DNA of 64,000 nt, taken from positions 62,001-126,000 of the forward strand of contig NZ_LQWY01000016.1 of the NCBI RefSeq assembly GCF_001643235.1. Reading direction: 5' to 3'. Each line of letters starts with the position of its first letter. The first letter of the stretch is position 1. The notes beneath the pieces were generated by a model. It made no database searches and was not told the DNA's origin. It worked only from the letters and a program-made list of their open reading frames with translations. The position numbers were made by a program, and so were the translations under genes. Below, one piece after another: positions 33,722-42,797 of this stretch. Source of the stretch: Domibacillus aminovorans (lineage in GTDB: Bacteria; Bacillota; Bacilli; Bacillales; Domibacillaceae).

Positions 33722-34446
33722 ACATTACAGTATGGAATGAATACCGTCATGAAAAGAATAATCTAATTGTTGCCGAAGTTTATCCTGACGGCATCCATCA
33801 AGCCATTGCGAACTTTTTAATAGAAGACGGCATAACAGTTAAAACAGCCACATTGGACGAAGCAGAACATGGGTTAACGGAAGACGTTCTAAATAAAACG
33901 GATGTATTAATTTGGTGGGGACATAAGGCACACGATGAAGTGAGTGATGATGTTGTTCAAAAAGTGCAGCAGCGTGTCCTGGATGGAATGGGCCTTATCG
34001 TACTTCACTCCGGTCACTTTTCAAAAATTTTCAAGGTGTTAATGGGAACATCGTGTGATTTAAAATGGCGTGAAGCTGGCGAAAAAGAACGGATTTGGGT
34101 AGTGGACCCGGCGCATCCGATTGCAGAAGGCATTGGTGAATATTTTGAACTTGATCAGGAAGAAATGTACGGTGAACATTTCGATATTCCGGTGCCGGAC
34201 GAGCTTCTGTTCATGAGCTGGTTTGAAGGAGGAGAAGTATTTAGAAGCGGCGTGACGTACAAGCGGGGCAACGGCAAAATCTTTTATTTCCGTCCGGGAC
34301 ATGAAACATACCCTACATACTATAACGAAAACGTCCAGAAGATCATTAAAAATGCGGTGAAATGGGCGGCGCCGCTAAAACGGAAGCGTGCGGTTTACGG
34401 AAATGCACAACCAATTGAAAAGTTAAAAGGGGGAATGAAGATATGA
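33718..34446 (+). CDS. ThuA-like protein (trehalose utilisation family)
   Basis: A 242-residue ThuA-family protein with a flavodoxin/glutamine-amidotransferase-like fold ([10 protein letters not shown] at the start, [16 protein letters not shown], and [12 protein letters not shown] near the end). In rhizobia ThuA acts with the dehydrogenase ThuB in converting trehalose and related disaccharides to 3-keto derivatives. Here it overlaps the regulator gene before it and the first Gfo/Idh gene after it by four bases each, so the enzymes are made together. Confidence 0.88.
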   Translation: MNITVWNEYRHEKNNLIVAEVYPDGIHQAIANFLIEDGITVKTATLDEAEHGLTEDVLNKTDVLIWWGHKAHDEVSDDVVQKVQQRVLDGMGLIVLHSGHFSKIFKVLMGTSCDLKWREAGEKERIWVVDPAHPIAEGIGEYFELDQEEMYGEHFDIPVPDELLFMSWFEGGEVFRSGVTYKRGNGKIFYFRPGHETYPTYYNENVQKIIKNAVKWAAPLKRKRAVYGNAQPIEKLKGGMKI

Positions 34447-35468
34447 CAAAGATTAAAGTAGGTGTAATCGGATGTGGAAGTATTGCAAAATACCGACACA
34501 TTCCAGAGTATGCGATGAACGAAAACGTTGAGCTCGTTGCCTTTTGTGACATTGTGACAGAACGTGCCCAAGGATTTGCGGATGAATACAATGCAAAAGC
34601 ATACACAGACTATAAAGAAATGCTGCAGAAAGCCGATGTGGACGCAGTCAGTGTCTGCACACCGAATTCGCTTCATGCTCCGATTTCCATTGCAGCACTT
34701 GAAGCCTTCAAACATGTTCTTTGTGAAAAACCGATGGCAACATCCGCTGAAGAAGCAGATGCGATGATTGCAGCTGCTGCATCGAGCGGTAAGAAATTGA
34801 TGATCGGGCACAATCAGCGCTTCGTCCCGTCTCATTCAAAAGCGCGCAGCATAATTGAAAGCGGGAATCTCGGCAAAATTTATAGTTTCCGCACAGCATT
34901 TGGCCATGGGGGTCCAGAAAGTTGGAGTGCGGACGGATCAAACAGCTGGTTCTTTGATAAAGAACGTGCATTTATCGGTGCTATGGGCGATTTAGGCGTT
35001 CATAAAACAGACTTACTCCGCTATTTGCTCGGTGAAGAATTTGTGGAAGCGGCAGCGTTTGTTGAAACATCTGCAAAACAAAACTCAACCGTCGATGACA
35101 ATGCGGTCTGCATTTTGAAAACAGAAAGTGGCATTATCGGTACACTTGCGGCAAGCTGGGCGTATAACGGTTCGGAAGACAACTCGACGGTATTTTATGC
35201 AGAAAACGGCATCATGCGTCTAGAAGATGATCCGGATTATTCGCTTATTATCGAATATAAAAATGGCAACAGCGAGCGTCACAGTTTAGGCGCCATTCAA
35301 TCAAACGCCGAAGGCAAACAGACGAGTACACAAGTTATTGGACATTTCGTTGAAAGTATTTTAAATGACAGCGAGCCGCTAGTGAACGGAGAGGAAGGGA
35401 AAAAATCGTTAGCTGTCATTCTTGCCGCATTAGACTCACATGAGAAAAAACAAATTGTGCCCATTTAA
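34443..35468 (+). CDS. Gfo/Idh/MocA-family oxidoreductase (first of pair)
   Basis: A 341-residue NAD(P)-dependent sugar dehydrogenase with Rossmann motif [17 protein letters not shown], catalytic-lysine strand CEKPM and active-site helix [16 protein letters not shown]. It is coupled by overlap to the ThuA-like gene and is a candidate ThuB equivalent, oxidising the C3 hydroxyl of a disaccharide or glycoside. The next gene is a paralogue with the same opening (GTGEIAKGRHIPAF), so the two may catalyse successive oxidation and reduction steps. Confidence 0.88.
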   Translation: MTKIKVGVIGCGSIAKYRHIPEYAMNENVELVAFCDIVTERAQGFADEYNAKAYTDYKEMLQKADVDAVSVCTPNSLHAPISIAALEAFKHVLCEKPMATSAEEADAMIAAAASSGKKLMIGHNQRFVPSHSKARSIIESGNLGKIYSFRTAFGHGGPESWSADGSNSWFFDKERAFIGAMGDLGVHKTDLLRYLLGEEFVEAAAFVETSAKQNSTVDDNAVCILKTESGIIGTLAASWAYNGSEDNSTVFYAENGIMRLEDDPDYSLIIEYKNGNSERHSLGAIQSNAEGKQTSTQVIGHFVESILNDSEPLVNGEEGKKSLAVILAALDSHEKKQIVPI

Positions 35469-35483
35469 GTAGAGGTGTAGAAC

Positions 35484-36524
35484 ATGACAAAGTTAAAAAT
35501 TGGTATTTTAGGAACCGGTGAAATTGCGAAAGGACGACATATTCCAGCGTTCCATCATGTGAAAGAAGCGTCAATCATAGCTGTCATGGATATAAACGAA
35601 GAGCGGGCACGAGACGTAGCCAATACGTTCAATATTGAACATGTGTGCACGGATCTCGATGACATGCTGGAGAAAATTGATGCGCTTCTCATCACAACGC
35701 CGAATAAGTTTCATGCACCAGCAGCGATTCAAGCACTGAATGCCGGTGTTCATGTCATGTGTGAAAAACCAATGGCACTGAATACAAAAGAGTGTGAAGA
35801 CATGATTGCAGCGGCGGAAAAGTCGTGCAAAGTGCTTACAATCGCTTACCATTACCGTTTTATGAAAGAAGCACGTGCGGCAAAACGAATTGTAGAAAGC
35901 GGTGAAATCGGCGAACCGCTCGTCATTCGTATTAAAGCAATGCGCCGCCGGAAAGTGCCAGGATGGGGCGTATTTACAAACCGAGACTTGCAAGGCGGCG
36001 GCGCATTAATTGACTACGGCTGTCACTTGCTTGACTTGGCCCTCTGGCTGACTGGCGGTTCAAAACCGACGGAAGTAAGCGGTACAACATACAATCATTT
36101 AAGTATGCAAAAAGATTTGGTGAACGAGTGGGGCACGATTAACCCGGCAACATTTGAAGTGGAAGACCATGCGACAGCATTTATTCGTCTCGAAAGCGGC
36201 GCAACGGTTATGCTCGAAACATCATGGGCCGCAAATATTTTGCAGGATGAGGAGACAATCAGTATTTCCGGAACGAAAGGTGGACTGGATGTGTTTCCGT
36301 TGCGTGTCAATAAAGCTGAAAATGGCGTTTTGCTGAACTCGGACGTCACGTGGATGCCGGAAGACAGGCCATTTGAAATTTTGCAGGCGGAGCATTTTGT
36401 ACAGTGCTGCCTTGGTGACTGTGTTCCGCTCTTTGATGCGTATGAGTCGATGTTCGTTTCAAGCATCATGGAATCGGTTTATGAAAGTGCAAAAATCGGC
36501 CGTAGTATTCAAATAAAGCGATAA
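35484..36524 (+). CDS. Gfo/Idh/MocA-family oxidoreductase (second of pair)
   Basis: A 346-residue paralogue of the preceding gene with Rossmann motif ILGTGEIAKGRHIPAF, CEKPMALNT and DYGCHLLDLALWLTGG, which supplies the active-site His. It lies 15 bases downstream of the first dehydrogenase with its own AGAGGTG site. Together with the ThuA-like protein and the TIM-barrel enzyme it forms a set seen in pathways that process sugars through 3-keto intermediates. The exact substrate is not predictable. Confidence 0.88.
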   Translation: MTKLKIGILGTGEIAKGRHIPAFHHVKEASIIAVMDINEERARDVANTFNIEHVCTDLDDMLEKIDALLITTPNKFHAPAAIQALNAGVHVMCEKPMALNTKECEDMIAAAEKSCKVLTIAYHYRFMKEARAAKRIVESGEIGEPLVIRIKAMRRRKVPGWGVFTNRDLQGGGALIDYGCHLLDLALWLTGGSKPTEVSGTTYNHLSMQKDLVNEWGTINPATFEVEDHATAFIRLESGATVMLETSWAANILQDEETISISGTKGGLDVFPLRVNKAENGVLLNSDVTWMPEDRPFEILQAEHFVQCCLGDCVPLFDAYESMFVSSIMESVYESAKIGRSIQIKR

Positions 36525-36541
36525 ATGAAGGAGCGATGGAC

Positions 36542-37510
36542 GTGAGACTTGGTGTATTTACTGTATTATTTGGAAACAAATCGTTTGAAGAGATGCTCAA
36601 TCATGTAAAAGCGTCAGGCCTTGATGCTGTTGAAATTGGTACAGGCTGCTATCCAGGCAATGCACATTGTCCGCTTGATGAACTGTTAGAAGATGAACAA
36701 AAACGTCACGACTACTTAGAATCAGTCACATCACGCGGACTGTCGATCAGTGCATTTAGCTGCCATGGTAATCCGCTCACACCGGATAAAGCATTTGCAG
36801 AAGAGTCTGACACGGTGCTCCGCAAAACGATTAAGCTAGCCTCTCTTCTTGGCGTACCGGTCGTCAATGCATTTTCCGGCACAGCTGGTGATTCAGACGA
36901 AGCGAAGCAGCCGAATTGGCCGGTAGTACCGTGGCCGGCGGAATACAATGATGTATTAACGTGGCAGTGGGAAAATAAACTAATTCCATACTGGAAAGAG
37001 ATCGGGGAACTGGCTAAACAGCATAATGTGAAAATCGGTTTAGAATTGCATGGCGGCTTCCTCGTACATACACCGTATACGATGTTAAAACTGCGGGAAG
37101 CGACGAATGACGCGATCGGTGCGAACCTTGACCCGAGCCATATGTGGTGGCAAGGAATTGATCCGGTTGCCGCGATTAAAATTCTTGGCGCAGCGGGTGC
37201 GATCCATCATTTTCACGCAAAAGATACGTATATCGATCAAGATAATGTCAACATGTACGGGTTGACCGACATGCAGCCCTATGGAAATGTACGAACACGC
37301 GCATGGACGTTCCGCAGCGTTGGATGCGGGCATGGTTTGCAAGAATGGTCGGATATGATGAGCACTCTTCGCATGTACAATTATGACTACGTCGTCAGCA
37401 TTGAACATGAAGATCCGCTTATGTCGATTGAAGAAGGGTTTGCCCGTGCTGTGAAAAACTTAAATGACGTTTTGATCCATAATTCTGCAGGCGAGATGTG
37501 GTGGGCCTAA
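36542..37510 (+). CDS. Sugar phosphate isomerase/epimerase family TIM-barrel protein
   Basis: About 322 residues of the AP endonuclease 2/xylose-isomerase-like barrel family. Metal-ligand motifs are visible: GLELHGGF (Glu, His), NLDPSHMWWQ (Asp, His), HFHAKD (His, Asp) and SIEHED (Glu) near the end. The start is taken as GTG 36542, eight bases after GAAGGAG; the ATG two codons earlier is too close. It is the last gene of the sugar operon and is followed by a strong terminator. Members isomerise or epimerise keto sugars, and some act on 3-keto-glycosides, which would fit this locus. Confidence 0.85.
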   Translation: MRLGVFTVLFGNKSFEEMLNHVKASGLDAVEIGTGCYPGNAHCPLDELLEDEQKRHDYLESVTSRGLSISAFSCHGNPLTPDKAFAEESDTVLRKTIKLASLLGVPVVNAFSGTAGDSDEAKQPNWPVVPWPAEYNDVLTWQWENKLIPYWKEIGELAKQHNVKIGLELHGGFLVHTPYTMLKLREATNDAIGANLDPSHMWWQGIDPVAAIKILGAAGAIHHFHAKDTYIDQDNVNMYGLTDMQPYGNVRTRAWTFRSVGCGHGLQEWSDMMSTLRMYNYDYVVSIEHEDPLMSIEEGFARAVKNLNDVLIHNSAGEMWWA

Positions 37511-37528
37511 ACGAATAAGCAAGAATAA

Positions 37529-37562
37529 AAAAGTCACTTGCAAGTTGCAGGTGACTTTTAGT
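37529..37562 (+). terminator. Terminator of the sugar operon
   Basis: A 13-bp stem (37529-37541 with 37547-37559, one G-U pair, 5-base loop) ends in a T stretch. Confidence 0.85.
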
Positions 37563-37582
37563 GTTTGAAAAGAGGTGGCTGA

Positions 37583-38494
37583 ATGGATGAATTGCAGACG
37601 ATTTATAAGAGGGCATCTAGTTCTAGTACATTGGAGCGAAAAGAGAACCATCTTTATTTTTATGACAAGACCCGTAATTTATATATATCTATCCCGGAAG
37701 AAGATGTATCTGAAAAAGAACGTCAGTTACTGTCTCACTTTTATGATCAGGTGAAAAAGGGAGTCGACATCCGGCAACCATCAAATTTGGAACGGAAATG
37801 GAACGACTTTTTACATAACGATGGCTACTGTCCAAATGTGAAAACAGAACGCATTCGCGTTATGTATGTTCAATTGTCGGGAGAGGATCGGAATGGATTT
37901 TTTGAAGCGGTGGATACGTTTTTTGATCATACATTGCTTGTTGTTTGGACGGCAGGAAACAGCTGTATTTTAATAGAAGAAGAAACAGATCATATACTTG
38001 AGAAAGAGGATATATGTACGTTTCTCGATGTGCTGGCCAGTGATTTTTATATGATAGGAAGGCTTTTTATCGGCCGGTTTATAGAGGTGAATGAGCATTT
38101 GCGGGATCATTATGAACGGGAGCGCGACGTTGCGGGAAAAGCTATTGTTTTTATTCCGCAAGAGCGGATGACGACGGTGGAAAAGGTGCTCCCACATCTT
38201 TTATTAGCAGAATCAAAAACGGTGCTTTCCAACCTGTTTGCTGACGAAGTGACGATGTTTGAAGTGGACGATGATTTGCGAAAAACACTCCAGTTATTTA
38301 TCCAAAACAATTCAAATGTGAGCCAGACGGCAAAGCAGCTCCATCTGCACCGCAATAGTTTGCAGTATCGGATTGATAAGTTTATGGAGCGAACCGGAAT
38401 AGATGTGAAGTCGTATGAAGGGGCGCTTCTTGTGTATATGCTTTGCTTGCTGGCAGGGCAAAAAAATGAGGACAATGTGCATAAACAGGGCTGA
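37583..38494 (+). CDS. PucR/CdaR-type helix-turn-helix regulator (YxkF-like)
   Basis: A 303-residue protein whose last 60 residues are the HTH_30 domain of PucR/CdaR regulators (NSNVSQTAKQLHLHRNSLQYRIDKF). The N-terminal 230 residues form an unassigned sensor region. It lies directly upstream of msmX, the arrangement of yxkF and msmX in B. subtilis, so it is likely to control the shared ATPase. GAGGTGG precedes the ATG. A long imperfect inverted repeat around its stop codon may be its operator or a weak terminator. Confidence 0.8.
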   Translation: MDELQTIYKRASSSSTLERKENHLYFYDKTRNLYISIPEEDVSEKERQLLSHFYDQVKKGVDIRQPSNLERKWNDFLHNDGYCPNVKTERIRVMYVQLSGEDRNGFFEAVDTFFDHTLLVVWTAGNSCILIEEETDHILEKEDICTFLDVLASDFYMIGRLFIGRFIEVNEHLRDHYERERDVAGKAIVFIPQERMTTVEKVLPHLLLAESKTVLSNLFADEVTMFEVDDDLRKTLQLFIQNNSNVSQTAKQLHLHRNSLQYRIDKFMERTGIDVKSYEGALLVYMLCLLAGQKNEDNVHKQG

Positions 38495-38515
38495 GGATGT
38501 TTGTGCATGTTGTCC
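38470..38515. repeat. Imperfect 17-bp inverted repeat upstream of msmX
   Basis: Arms 38470-38486 and 38499-38515 pair at 14 of 17 positions (GGACAATGTGCATAAAC and its partner) around a 12-base spacer that contains the regulator's stop codon. The ATTTTCATTTTA tail allows a weak terminator. The repeated TGTGCAT core, about 70 bases before msmX, equally suits an operator. Confidence 0.5.
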
Positions 38516-38580
38516 ATTTTCATTTTAAGTGCAAGTGGATACAATCAAAGTAAGAAAACGTTTGCAGGAGGCAATACAAA

Positions 38581-39690
38581 ATGGCAGAACTTCAATTAAA
38601 TAATATTTATAAAATTTATGATGGCAAAGTAACAGCGGTTGAGAATTTCAACCTTCATATTCATGATAAAGAGTTTATCGTTTTTGTTGGTCCGTCGGGC
38701 TGTGGTAAATCAACGACACTTCGTATGATTGCAGGCCTTGAAGAAATTTCAAAAGGGGATTTTTACATTGATGACCGCCGTGTCAATGACGTAGCACCGA
38801 AAGACCGCGACATCGCGATGGTATTCCAGAACTACGCACTTTATCCGCATATGACAGTATATGATAACATGGCGTTCGCTTTGAAGCTTCGCAAAACGCC
38901 GAAAGATGAAATTAAGCGGCGCGTGGAAAATGCGGCACAAATTCTCGGACTTACAGATTATTTGAAACGGAAACCGAAAGCATTGTCAGGCGGGCAGCGG
39001 CAGCGTGTGGCACTTGGCCGTGCAATTGTTCGGGATGCTAAAGTATTTTTAATGGATGAGCCGCTTTCTAACCTCGATGCAAAACTTCGCGTTCAGATGC
39101 GCTCAGAAATTATTAAGCTTCATCAGCGTTTGCAGACGACAACGATTTACGTAACACATGATCAGACAGAAGCACTCACGATGGCGACCCGGATCGTGGT
39201 CATGAAAGATGGGAAAATTATGCAGGTTGGTTCGCCGAAAGAAGTATATGAAAATCCGGAAAATGCATTCGTTGCCGGTTTTATTGGCTCGCCTCCGATG
39301 AACTTTTTCAACGGAGAACTGGATGAAGGCCTTATTAAAGTTGGATCAAAATCATTTGCTGTGCCGGAAGGGAAAATGAGCTACTTGCGTGATCAAGGCT
39401 ATGTAGGGAAGCAAATTATACTCGGTGTTCGTCCAGAAGATATTCATGATGAATTGATTTTTATCGAAACATCTCAACATACAGCGTTTCCGGCGAAAGT
39501 AGCGGTATCAGAGCTTCTTGGCGCTGAAATCATGGTATACTCGGACATCGAGGGCCAGACGTTTGTGGCGCGGATTGACTCCCGCTTGGATATTAAGGCC
39601 GGTGAAGAATTGCAGCTCGCCTTTGATATGAACAAAGCACATTTCTTTGATGCAACATCTGAAGTGCGGATTAAAAAAGACGCGGAGTAA
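38581..39690 (+). CDS. msmX: Multiple-sugar ABC transporter ATPase MsmX
   Basis: A 369-residue ATPase with Walker A GPSGCGKST (37-45), signature LSGGQRQR, Walker B VFLMDEPLSNLD, and a C-terminal regulatory OB-fold domain (about 240-365). This is the size and layout of MsmX/MsmK/UgpC. Such ATPases serve several CUT1 importers in Bacillus. Here it is the likely energiser of the permeases at 30984 and 31844, which have no ATPase of their own. GCAGGAGG precedes the ATG. Confidence 0.92.
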   Translation: MAELQLNNIYKIYDGKVTAVENFNLHIHDKEFIVFVGPSGCGKSTTLRMIAGLEEISKGDFYIDDRRVNDVAPKDRDIAMVFQNYALYPHMTVYDNMAFALKLRKTPKDEIKRRVENAAQILGLTDYLKRKPKALSGGQRQRVALGRAIVRDAKVFLMDEPLSNLDAKLRVQMRSEIIKLHQRLQTTTIYVTHDQTEALTMATRIVVMKDGKIMQVGSPKEVYENPENAFVAGFIGSPPMNFFNGELDEGLIKVGSKSFAVPEGKMSYLRDQGYVGKQIILGVRPEDIHDELIFIETSQHTAFPAKVAVSELLGAEIMVYSDIEGQTFVARIDSRLDIKAGEELQLAFDMNKAHFFDATSEVRIKKDAE

Positions 39691-39718
39691 TCAAAAAATG
39701 ATCCGCGTTTATTTTAAA
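39680..39718 (+). terminator. Terminator overlapping the msmX stop codon
   Basis: A 7-bp GC-rich stem (39680-39686 with 39702-39708) is followed by TTTATTTTA. The stop codon lies in the 15-base loop. Confidence 0.7.
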
Positions 39719-39829
39719 AATGGAAAAAATTCTTTTATCATGGAAGCCTGACGGAGTCGTTTTTTAACGATTGATCGTTATAGCCTATTCATTATGGGGT
39801 ATATTATAAAAAAATGAAGGGGTGTTAAC

Positions 39830-40129
39830 GTGGAAAATAAAAGGGATTATAAAGAGTTATCGAACGTAGAAAAACAAAGAAATTTCTTAACGGCTGAGGA
39901 ATTACCTGAAGGAGCATATGGTGCCCCACAGGGTAAAAACGAACCGGTTGAAAATAAGAGCACTCCATGGAAGGATGGCCAACAATATGTGAGTGCTTTT
40001 ACGTATGAATACCGAAATCTTCATGAAAACCTCCCGAGGAAATACCCTGGAGCACATCCGACACACGATGAAAAAGATAAAGATGAAGAAAAGCGTAATA
40101 CCAGCTCAAAAGAAAAGCCCTGGATTTAA
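39830..40129 (+). CDS. Small hydrophilic protein, unknown
   Basis: A 99-residue, highly charged protein without hydrophobic segments and without Cys. It starts with GTG seven bases after AAGGGG. Its middle contains the motif GAYGAPQGKNEPVENKSTPWKDG and the end is Lys/Glu-rich. A strong terminator overlaps its final codons. Composition recalls minor spore-associated or stress proteins of Bacillaceae, but I do not recognise the family. Confidence 0.65.
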   Translation: MENKRDYKELSNVEKQRNFLTAEELPEGAYGAPQGKNEPVENKSTPWKDGQQYVSAFTYEYRNLHENLPRKYPGAHPTHDEKDKDEEKRNTSSKEKPWI

Positions 40130-40147
40130 CGAATTCCAGGGCTTTTA
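40113..40147 (+). terminator. Terminator of the 99-residue gene
   Basis: A perfect 12-bp stem (40113-40124 with 40135-40146) ends in TTTT. The stop codon lies in the loop region. Confidence 0.85.
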
Positions 40148-40247
40148 CTTCGACTCCTAGTGCTATTTACAAGTACTGTTTCGCCATTACTGTTGATCCA
40201 TTTATACGTATTCACGCCAGAGCTCTGCATCCGGCGATATTTTCTCG

Positions 40248-40400
40248 TTATAATTGGTTTTTCCCATTTATCCCCTTACTCTTGTCTTTTCGGGCTGCAT
40301 CTGCTTTTTTAAATTCATGATTATACAAAACCTCTTGTGTATCAGTCAGTGTATTATTTTTGCCAGTCATCCGATCTTTCGGCGCTTTTTTTTCATCCAT
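40248..40400 (-). CDS. Small hydrophilic protein, unknown (50 residues)
   Basis: A 50-residue, Lys/Asp/Asn-rich protein (KDRMTGKNNTLTDTQEVLYN) starting at an ATG nine bases after AAAGGAG. The frame extends ten codons further upstream, but that start lacks a site. It is transcribed divergently from the GH13 gene. Its composition is like small sporulation or stress proteins of Bacillus. I do not recognise it. Confidence 0.55.
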   Translation of the reverse strand: MDEKKAPKDRMTGKNNTLTDTQEVLYNHEFKKADAARKDKSKGINGKNQL

Positions 40401-40612
40401 TTTCCCATTCTCCTTTCCAAATTCAATCATAACGTACTTGTTTTTCTTTCTTTTGTTCGGTATTACTATTTGTCTTAGGAAAAGTATTAATTCAAAAAAA
40501 CCGATAGCAAATGCTGTTGGTACTGGCGTAAGTTACCTTGAAAATTATTTTCTCTGTTAGAGAACAATACTTTGAAAGGGGAGTTGAAGAATCCTTTGAA
40601 AGAGGTATTTCT

Positions 40613-42355
40613 ATGTTGAAAGAAGCGATCTACCACCGACCGAAGAATAATTTTGCCTATTTGTATGATGAGGAGGCCGTGCACATTCGAATAAGGTCCA
40701 AAAAGAATGATCTTAGGCATGTTATTTTACTATATGGGGATCCTTATAATTGGAAAGATGAAGCGTGGCAGTATAAAACAAAAGAGATGAAACACGCGGG
40801 ATCAGATGAGCTTTTTGATTATTGGTTCGCAGCATTTAAGCCATCTTGCCGGCGTATTCGTTACGGTTTTAAATGTGTAGACGATGAGAGATCGGTCTTC
40901 TATACAGAAAGAGGATTTTACAATGAAGCGCCTAAAGATTGCGCCATTTATTTCAGTTTTCCATTTTTGCATGCTGTCGATATATTTAGGGCGCCAGATT
41001 GGGTGAAAAAAACAGTCTGGTATCAAATTTTCCCGGAGCGTTTTGAAGATGGTGAGCCAAGCATAAATCACCGAGATACACAGCCATGGGGAGCAGATCC
41101 GAAAAAGGAAAGCTATTTCGGCGGTGACTTTCAAGGTATTATCAAACGCCTCGACTACTTAGAAAATCTAGGGATAAATGGTATTTATTTTACACCTATT
41201 TTCAGGGCGGAAACAAATCATAAATATGATACAACGAATTATTTAGAAATTGATCCTCAGTTTGGTGATAAGAGGCTGTTGAAGAAACTCGTTCAAGAAT
41301 GTCATAAAAGAGGAATAAGGGTAATGCTCGATGCTGTATTTAATCATAGCGGCTACTGTTTTGCACCATTTCAAGATGTTGTAAAAAATCAAGAAAAGTC
41401 TTCTTATAAAGATTGGTTTCACATTCGTAAATTTCCACTTAAAGAAGATGGGAATTTGAATTATGATGCCTTTGGTTTTGAGGAAGCAATGCCGAAGCTA
41501 AATACAGAACACCCTGAGGTGAAAAAGTACTTGCTCAATGTAGCCAAGTATTGGATAGAAGAATTTGATATCGATGCATGGCGTCTTGACGTTGCGAATG
41601 AAGTGAGTCACCATTTTTGGCGGGAATTCAGGCAGACGGTAAAAACGTTGAAGCCCGATGTCTATCTAGTAGGCGAAATTTGGCATGATTCAATGCCATG
41701 GCTTCAAGGAGATCAATTTGATGCGGTGATGAATTATCGCTTTTCCGATACGATGATTGATTTTTTTGCAAGAGAAAAACGGACAGTCGATCAATTTAAA
41801 CATGAAGTCGTACATATAATGCAGTCTTATCCATTGTCCGTTAATGAAGTTGCATTCAATTTATTAGGCAGTCATGACACACCAAGGATTCTTACAATTG
41901 CAAATGAAAGTAAGGAACGATTGAAATTAACGTACCTATTCCAATTTTCCGTTTTAGGAACACCGTGTATTTACTACGGAGATGAAATTGGGATGACGGG
42001 AGAACAAGATCCTGATTGCCGTAAATGCATGATTTGGAATGAGGAAGAGCAAGACCTTGATTTATTTAACTTTGTAAAAAAGCTAATCGCGTTCCGGAAA
42101 GAAATACGTGCGTTTGGCAATGAAGGGGATTTTACTTTCATCAATATTCATCCATCTGTTATTAGTTATGTAAGAAAAAACGAAAATGAGCAGCTGTTAT
42201 TTATGATTAACCCTATAGATCAACCGGTTGAAGTGCATATTCCTATAGAATTCCGGGGAGCGACTGAAATCTGGACAAATTCATTCCTAACAGAATATAC
42301 ATCAACGATCAATCAAAAAGGCTTCATCATTCTTTATTCCAGCTCACGCAACTAG
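40613..42355 (+). CDS. GH13 alpha-glycosidase (neopullulanase/cyclomaltodextrinase/maltogenic amylase type)
   Basis: 580 residues with an N-terminal CBM34-like domain (about 1-120), a catalytic barrel and a C-terminal beta domain. All four GH13 regions are present: DAVFNH, WRLDVANE with nucleophile Asp326, VGEIWH with acid/base Glu355, and SHDTPR with Asp422. There is no signal peptide, so it hydrolyses imported maltodextrins, cyclodextrins or pullulan fragments in the cytoplasm. The open frame begins at 40538, but the ATG at 40613 with AAAGAGG upstream gives the family's usual length. No maltose transporter genes flank it. Confidence 0.92.
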   Translation: MLKEAIYHRPKNNFAYLYDEEAVHIRIRSKKNDLRHVILLYGDPYNWKDEAWQYKTKEMKHAGSDELFDYWFAAFKPSCRRIRYGFKCVDDERSVFYTERGFYNEAPKDCAIYFSFPFLHAVDIFRAPDWVKKTVWYQIFPERFEDGEPSINHRDTQPWGADPKKESYFGGDFQGIIKRLDYLENLGINGIYFTPIFRAETNHKYDTTNYLEIDPQFGDKRLLKKLVQECHKRGIRVMLDAVFNHSGYCFAPFQDVVKNQEKSSYKDWFHIRKFPLKEDGNLNYDAFGFEEAMPKLNTEHPEVKKYLLNVAKYWIEEFDIDAWRLDVANEVSHHFWREFRQTVKTLKPDVYLVGEIWHDSMPWLQGDQFDAVMNYRFSDTMIDFFAREKRTVDQFKHEVVHIMQSYPLSVNEVAFNLLGSHDTPRILTIANESKERLKLTYLFQFSVLGTPCIYYGDEIGMTGEQDPDCRKCMIWNEEEQDLDLFNFVKKLIAFRKEIRAFGNEGDFTFINIHPSVISYVRKNENEQLLFMINPIDQPVEVHIPIEFRGATEIWTNSFLTEYTSTINQKGFIILYSSSRN

Positions 42356-42797
42356 ATTCGATTCATCATTCGTTGAATATAGTATTTAGTCACTGTATTT
42401 TTTCGGCATGATCGGAAAAATAGTTAAACAATATTCATAAAAGCGGTTTCATCGTTTACATAGCGGGTAAATAGTAAATACAGACATACAAAAAAGAAAT
42501 GAGTGATCATTTCAACATTGTATGAACTGTACAGGAAGAACGATTTGCTTGAACGAACGAAGAACATTGTCGTCGATCGGTATATTTGGCGGTGGCTGCT
42601 GAGTAAAGCAGCGTAAGACTGCTGGATATAAAGAACAGATCTTCTCCACGAAGTCCCGCAATATGTGGGAATGAGAGAAGCCTATACCGAAGCCGGTGCA
42701 GGCCTTTTTCATGTGTTCTTTTAAAAATAAAATGGCTGTGCAATTTCAATTCATATGAGATAATAGTCACAGAATCTTATATGGGAGGGTACGATGC
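42356..42797 (+). other. Gap with a possible 37-codon frame and a terminator
   Basis: A GTG at 42503 opens a 37-codon frame ending at 42616 that reads like protein (LYELYRKNDLLERTKNIVVD), but it has no ribosome binding site. A hairpin at 42680-42703 (nine of ten pairs, loop AAGC) is followed by a T-rich tract. A TTTACA box near 42456 could serve as a promoter. The segment may be a small RNA, a small protein gene or a gene remnant. Nothing else was seen in the gap. Confidence 0.4.
42680..42710 (+). terminator. Orphan intrinsic terminator
   Basis: A 10-bp stem with one mismatch (42680-42689 with 42694-42703) is followed by CTTTTTC. No recognised gene directly precedes it. Confidence 0.6.
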
